From positions 1 through 9,161 of the forward strand of contig WLNK01000036.1 in NCBI GenBank assembly GCA_009699795.1: 9,161 bases of DNA. Reading direction: 5' to 3'. The notes below the pieces were generated by a model, which was not told the DNA's origin, ran no database searches, and saw only the letters and a program-made list of their open reading frames with translations. This document shows positions 6,129 to 9,161 of this stretch, in pieces. The translations under genes and the position numbers were made by a program. Within the stretch, counting starts at the first letter, position 1. Every line of letters starts with the position of its first letter. The DNA is from Actinomycetota bacterium. Lineage in GTDB: Bacteria > Actinomycetota > Actinomycetes > Nanopelagicales > Nanopelagicaceae.

Positions 6129-7442
6129 ATGGAAACAATTATGGAAGCGGTTGTTTTAAACGCAGGTGATACCGCTTGGATGTTGGCAAGTTGCGCGCTC
6201 GTCTTGCTGATGACTCCAGGCCTTGCATTTTTCTACGGCGGAATGGTTCGCACAAAAAGCGTTCTTAATATGATGATGATGTCAATGGTTACCGTTGGCA
6301 TTGTGAGCGTGCTCTGGGTTGTATTTGGTTATGAACTTGCCTTTGGTTCTAAAGCTGGTTCTCCTTGGTACGGAAACATTGGTTTCTCAAATCTCGGCTC
6401 ACGCGTTGAAGAGTTTGCAAATAACGGCGGGGTTTATCCAATCCCACTATTAGTTTTTGCGGCTTTTCAATTGATGTTCGCGATTATTACCCCGGCACTT
6501 ATTTCAGGTGCCATTGCTGATCGAACAAAGTTCGGCGCATGGGCACTATTCGTAACTCTCTGGAGCACTCTTGTTTATTTCCCAGTTGCGCACTGGGTAT
6601 TTGCATTCGGAAATAAAGTCGGCGATGTTGTTACAGGAACTGGTTACCTTGCAGGTAAAGGTCTTGAAGATTTTGCCGGTGGAACTGCGGTTCATATAAA
6701 CGCTGGCGCTGCAGGCCTGGCTCTTGCTCTTGTACTTGGCAAGCGCGTTGGTTGGCGTCGCGATTCAATGCGACCACACTCTTTGCCACTCGTAATGCTT
6801 GGTTCTGGTCTCTTGTGGTTTGGATGGTTTGGATTTAACGCAGGATCAGCACTTGCTGCTAATGGCATTGCTGGACTTGCACTCCTTAACACTCAGGTTG
6901 CTGCTGGAGCTGCCCTCATTGGCTGGCTTGCATTCGAAAGACTTCGCAATGGTCATTCAACTTCTCTTGGCGCCGCATCAGGAGCTGTAGCAGGACTTGT
7001 TGCAATCACACCGGCATGTGCATTCGTTGATCCAATTGGAGCAGTTGCAATCGGAATTCTTGCGGGCGTTGTATGTGCTTGGGCTGTAGAACTCAAGTTC
7101 AAGCTTGGATTCGACGATTCTCTCGATGTAGTTGCAGTCCACCTCGTCGGCGGAATTCTTGGCTCACTTGCAATTGGATTTGTTGGAACAAGTGGCGTTA
7201 ACAGCCTCGGACTAGATGGCATCTTCTATGGTGGGGGATCGGCTCTACTTGCTAAGCAAGCACTCGGCGTCGGCCTTGTATTTGCTTACTCATTTGTTGT
7301 GACAGCAATACTCGGTTTTGTAATCAACAAAACTATTGGTTTCAGAGTCAATTCTGTTGATGAGGTTGAAGGAATTGACCTTTCAGAACATGCTGAAACT
7401 GCTTATGACATGAAGATCTCATCACGTGGAGGCGTTCTATGA
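6129..7442 (+). CDS. amt: Ammonium transporter (Amt/MEP/Rh family)
   Basis: A 437-residue integral membrane protein that conducts ammonium/ammonia across the cytoplasmic membrane, with about eleven hydrophobic helices and no cleavable signal peptide, as usual in actinobacteria. Key residues are present: the twin histidines of the pore (H189 in GGTAVHINAG and H338 in VAVHLVGG), the structural/recruitment Asp (D181 in DFAGG), W156 in AHWVF, a Phe-gate candidate F113, and WFGFNAGS at 233-240. The cytoplasmic tail (about 400-437) would be the docking surface for PII. The start is ATG at 6129; a second ATG in frame at 6141 is possible. GAGG at 6110-6113 is 15 bases upstream of the first, longer than ideal, so the exact start is less certain than the gene. 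The stop overlaps the PII start in ATGA, so the two are translationally coupled. Confidence 0.96.
   Translation: METIMEAVVLNAGDTAWMLASCALVLLMTPGLAFFYGGMVRTKSVLNMMMMSMVTVGIVSVLWVVFGYELAFGSKAGSPWYGNIGFSNLGSRVEEFANNGGVYPIPLLVFAAFQLMFAIITPALISGAIADRTKFGAWALFVTLWSTLVYFPVAHWVFAFGNKVGDVVTGTGYLAGKGLEDFAGGTAVHINAGAAGLALALVLGKRVGWRRDSMRPHSLPLVMLGSGLLWFGWFGFNAGSALAANGIAGLALLNTQVAAGAALIGWLAFERLRNGHSTSLGAASGAVAGLVAITPACAFVDPIGAVAIGILAGVVCAWAVELKFKLGFDDSLDVVAVHLVGGILGSLAIGFVGTSGVNSLGLDGIFYGGGSALLAKQALGVGLVFAYSFVVTAILGFVINKTIGFRVNSVDEVEGIDLSEHAETAYDMKISSRGGVL
7428..7432 (+). promoter_or_regulatory. Strong ribosome binding site of the PII gene inside the end of amt
   Basis: GGAGG lies 6 bases before the ATG at 7439, within the last codons of amt (the Gly-Gly of SSRGGVL). 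It is the best Shine-Dalgarno match in the window and confirms the PII start. It suggests the PII protein is made at its own, probably higher, rate than the transporter, as expected for a soluble trimer regulating a trimeric channel. Confidence 0.75.
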
Positions 7443-7777
7443 AACTCATTACAGCAATCTTGAAGCCAGGAAAACTTGACGATGTTAAAGATGCGCTTCA
7501 AGCATCAGGCATCTCAGGAATCACAGTTTCAGAGGCAAGTGGATTTGGGCGACAGGGCGGACATACAGAGGTCTATCGTGGAGCTGAAATCAAAGTAAAT
7601 CTCGTACAGAAGATCCGCCTTGAAGTTCTCGTCACTGATAAAAAAGTAGATGAAATCGTCAAGGTGATTGTAAAGACAGCATCAACAGGTTCAATCGGAG
7701 ATGGAAAAATCTGGACCACTCCGGTTGAAGACGTTGTTCGTGTTCGTACAGGGGAAACTGGCGAAGCAGCCATTTAG
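7439..7777 (+). CDS. glnB: PII nitrogen regulatory protein (GlnB/GlnK family) lacking the modifiable T-loop tyrosine
   Basis: A 112-residue PII protein, the trimeric sensor of ATP/ADP and 2-oxoglutarate; encoded next to amt, it most likely acts as the GlnK-type plug of the channel. The fold is intact: MKLITAILKPGKLDDVKDAL opens it, Q39 (2-oxoglutarate/Mg site) and K58 are present, TGSIGDGKIW (83-92) is the nucleotide-binding B-loop (with Ser at 85 where Lys is common), and R101/R103 lie in the C-loop. The T-loop (about 37-55) keeps R47, which in GlnK enters the Amt pore, and Y46. Residue 51, the Tyr that is uridylylated in enterobacteria and adenylylated in actinobacteria, is Ile (codon ATC). 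The following residues also differ: KVNLVQK instead of a usual xVDLVPK. The modifying-enzyme gene glnD, normally next in actinobacteria, is absent; ffh follows 12 bases later. The symbol could equally be glnK. Confidence 0.95.
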   Translation: MKLITAILKPGKLDDVKDALQASGISGITVSEASGFGRQGGHTEVYRGAEIKVNLVQKIRLEVLVTDKKVDEIVKVIVKTASTGSIGDGKIWTTPVEDVVRVRTGETGEAAI

Positions 7778-7789
7778 TACCATGGCGTA

Positions 7790-9161
7790 ATGTTCGAATC
7801 ACTTGGCTCGAGATTTTCCGGCGCATTTGGCGCACTGCGAAATCGCGGGAAAATCTCGGCCAGTGATATCGAAAATACTTGCATAGAGATTAGACAAGCC
7901 CTCTTAGAGGCAGATGTAGCGCTAAGCGTTGTTGATTCTTTTGTTCAATCAATAAGCGAGAAGTCAATTCATGCGCTTTCGAGTATTCAATCCGGAAGTA
8001 ATCAAGCTCAAGCCATTTTCGAGATAGTTAATACAGAACTCACCGAAATTCTTGGTGGCGGTGCACGAAGAGTGCGATTTGCTAAGAACCCTCCAACAGT
8101 AATTATGTTGGCAGGCCTACAAGGCGCGGGTAAAACAACTTTGGCTGGAAAGCTAGCAAAGTTTTATAAAGATCAAGGAAATACTCCCTTACTTGTGGCT
8201 TGCGATTTACAACGTCCAAATGCTGTTAATCAACTTCAAGTTGTTGGAGAAAGTGTTGGAGTTTCGGTATTCGCTCCTGAACCAGGCAATGGAACAGGAA
8301 ATCCAGTAAAAGTTGCGGAAGCTGGAATTGCACACGCAAAATCAAAATTATTTAACATGGTTATTGTTGATACTGCAGGTCGTCTTGGTGTCGATGAGCA
8401 ATTAATGAATGAAGCGATAAGCATTCGCAAAGCAATCAACCCAGATGAAGTTATCTTCGTGATCGATGCCATGATGGGTCAAGATGCGGTACGCACTGCA
8501 GAGGCTTTTCAAAACGGAGTTGGGTTTGATGGAGTTGCGCTAACAAAGCTAGATGGAGATGCGCGAGGTGGTGCGGCGCTTTCTATTGCAAAAATTACTG
8601 GTCGCCCCATTATGTTTGCTTCGACGGGTGAGAAGGTCTCTGATTTTGATATATTTTATCCAGAACGAATGGCCTCTCGAATATTGGGCCTTGGTGATGT
8701 TGCAACTCTTGCCGAACAGGCCAAGAAAGCCTTTGATGCAGATACTTCGGCAAAGTTAGAGGCAAAATTTGTCAGCGGAGAAGATTTCACTCTCGAGGAT
8801 TTTCTAGAGCAACTCGAGGCGATGTCGAAAATGGGATCAATGTCCAAGCTCCTTGGGATGCTGCCAGGAGCGGCTTCGATGAAGAAGCAGATTGAAAACA
8901 TTGACGAAAGCGAAATTATAAGAACGAAATCGATTGTTCAATCGATGACTCCACAAGAAAGACGAGATCCCAAAGTTTTAAATGGCTCACGCCGTGCTCG
9001 GATCGCAATCGGTGCCGGCAGAAAAGTTCAAGATGTAAACGCCTTGGTGGATAAATTCACTGCGGCGCAAAAAATGATGAAACAAATGCGAAACGGTGGT
9101 GGCTCGCCGCTTTCTGCTGCGATGGGCCTACCGCCAGCCCCAAAGAAAGTTGCACCACCAA
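7790..9161 (+). CDS. ffh: Signal recognition particle protein Ffh (3' truncated by window edge)
   Basis: Translating from ATG at 7790 gives 457 codons, still open at the right edge. Ffh binds 4.5S/SRP RNA and signal peptides and pairs with FtsY. The N domain covers about residues 1-90. The GTPase motifs are G1 GLQGAGKTT (109-117), G2 DLQRPNA (139-145), G3 DTAGR (194-198), G4 TKLD (252-255) and G5 STGEK (278-282). The methionine-rich M domain runs from about 295 to 435, with KMGSMSKLLGMLPG, SMTPQERRDPKVLNGS, the RNA-binding SRRARIAIGAG (400-410) and ending KMMKQM. In that motif the common GSG/GCG is GAG (408-410). A Gly/Pro/Lys/Ala tail begins at about 436; only its start is visible and the protein is probably nearly complete. 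The start has no clear Shine-Dalgarno sequence; it is in the same frame as the upstream PII gene, separated by TAG and four codons, which points to coupled translation. Confidence 0.96.
   Translation, partial: MFESLGSRFSGAFGALRNRGKISASDIENTCIEIRQALLEADVALSVVDSFVQSISEKSIHALSSIQSGSNQAQAIFEIVNTELTEILGGGARRVRFAKNPPTVIMLAGLQGAGKTTLAGKLAKFYKDQGNTPLLVACDLQRPNAVNQLQVVGESVGVSVFAPEPGNGTGNPVKVAEAGIAHAKSKLFNMVIVDTAGRLGVDEQLMNEAISIRKAINPDEVIFVIDAMMGQDAVRTAEAFQNGVGFDGVALTKLDGDARGGAALSIAKITGRPIMFASTGEKVSDFDIFYPERMASRILGLGDVATLAEQAKKAFDADTSAKLEAKFVSGEDFTLEDFLEQLEAMSKMGSMSKLLGMLPGAASMKKQIENIDESEIIRTKSIVQSMTPQERRDPKVLNGSRRARIAIGAGRKVQDVNALVDKFTAAQKMMKQMRNGGGSPLSAAMGLPPAPKKVAPP

Noticed and set aside
6129..6200. 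Cleavable signal peptide at the Amt N-terminus, as in E. coli AmtB.
   Set aside because: Only about 15 residues precede the first transporter helix and no cleavage motif is seen; actinobacterial Amt proteins start directly at this helix.
5684..7222. Antisense open frames over the end of ftsY and over amt (for example 5684-6046 and 6953-7222).
   Set aside because: They are shadows of ftsY and amt; the Ser/Arg/Pro-rich translations show no domain and no start signals.
5196..9161. Possible duplication, since two SRP-type GTPases (FtsY and Ffh) occur in one window.
   Set aside because: They are the two distinct, universally conserved partners: only the second has an M domain, and both occupy these relative places in other actinobacteria.
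1..9161. Mobile element, prophage, defence or biosynthetic system hidden among the genes.
   Set aside because: Every stretch of meaningful length is accounted for by conserved housekeeping genes in their usual order; I saw no terminal repeats, integrase-like motifs, repeat arrays or unexplained open frames.

Overview
The window is a compact, single-strand (+) stretch of housekeeping genes from a member of the Actinomycetota. The gene order is the evidence: the end of a DivIVA/SepIVA-like gene, a DUF177 (YceD-type) gene, rpmF, rnc, smc, ftsY, amt, a PII gene and ffh. This is the conserved actinobacterial block known from Streptomyces and Mycobacterium. The protein signatures agree, for example the Smc N-terminus and an Amt protein without a cleavable signal peptide. 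The G+C content looks moderate (roughly mid-40s percent by eye), spacing is very tight, and several genes normally found in this block are absent (mutM/fpg, acyP, glnD). Together these suggest a genome-streamlined, probably aquatic lineage of the Nanopelagicales (acI) kind. The lineage assignment is inference; the order-level call is solid.

Region 1 (1-1593) holds cell-envelope and ribosome/RNA genes: the last 27 codons of a SepIVA-like coiled-coil protein, the DUF177 protein, ribosomal protein L32 (GTG start) and RNase III (TTG start, overlapping rpmF by 11 bases). Region 2 (1594-6032) holds smc and ftsY, 11 bases apart. Region 3 (6033-6128) is the largest gap. It carries a 7-base direct repeat (GTAACTC) spaced exactly 22 bases apart, a candidate nitrogen-control operator. 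Region 4 (6129-9161) holds amt and the PII gene (4-base ATGA overlap), then ffh, 12 bases on and in the same frame as the PII gene, cut by the right edge after 457 codons.

The genes serve two linked themes. DUF177-rpmF-rnc, ftsY and ffh belong to ribosome assembly, RNA processing and co-translational membrane targeting; FtsY is the receptor for the Ffh-containing signal recognition particle. Amt and PII form the ammonium-uptake and nitrogen-sensing pair.

No mobile element, CRISPR array, tRNA or rRNA was seen, and no gene-free stretch exceeds 100 bases. I see no wholly new multi-gene system. The best lead is the PII protein. It has isoleucine where the modifiable T-loop tyrosine (Tyr51) normally sits, and the gene for its modifying enzyme (glnD), usually directly downstream, is missing. 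This suggests a PII-Amt switch that works without covalent modification. Secondary leads are the direct repeat before amt, a hairpin over the smc ribosome-binding site, the unusual PII/ffh junction and a high-G+C patch at the end of ftsY.
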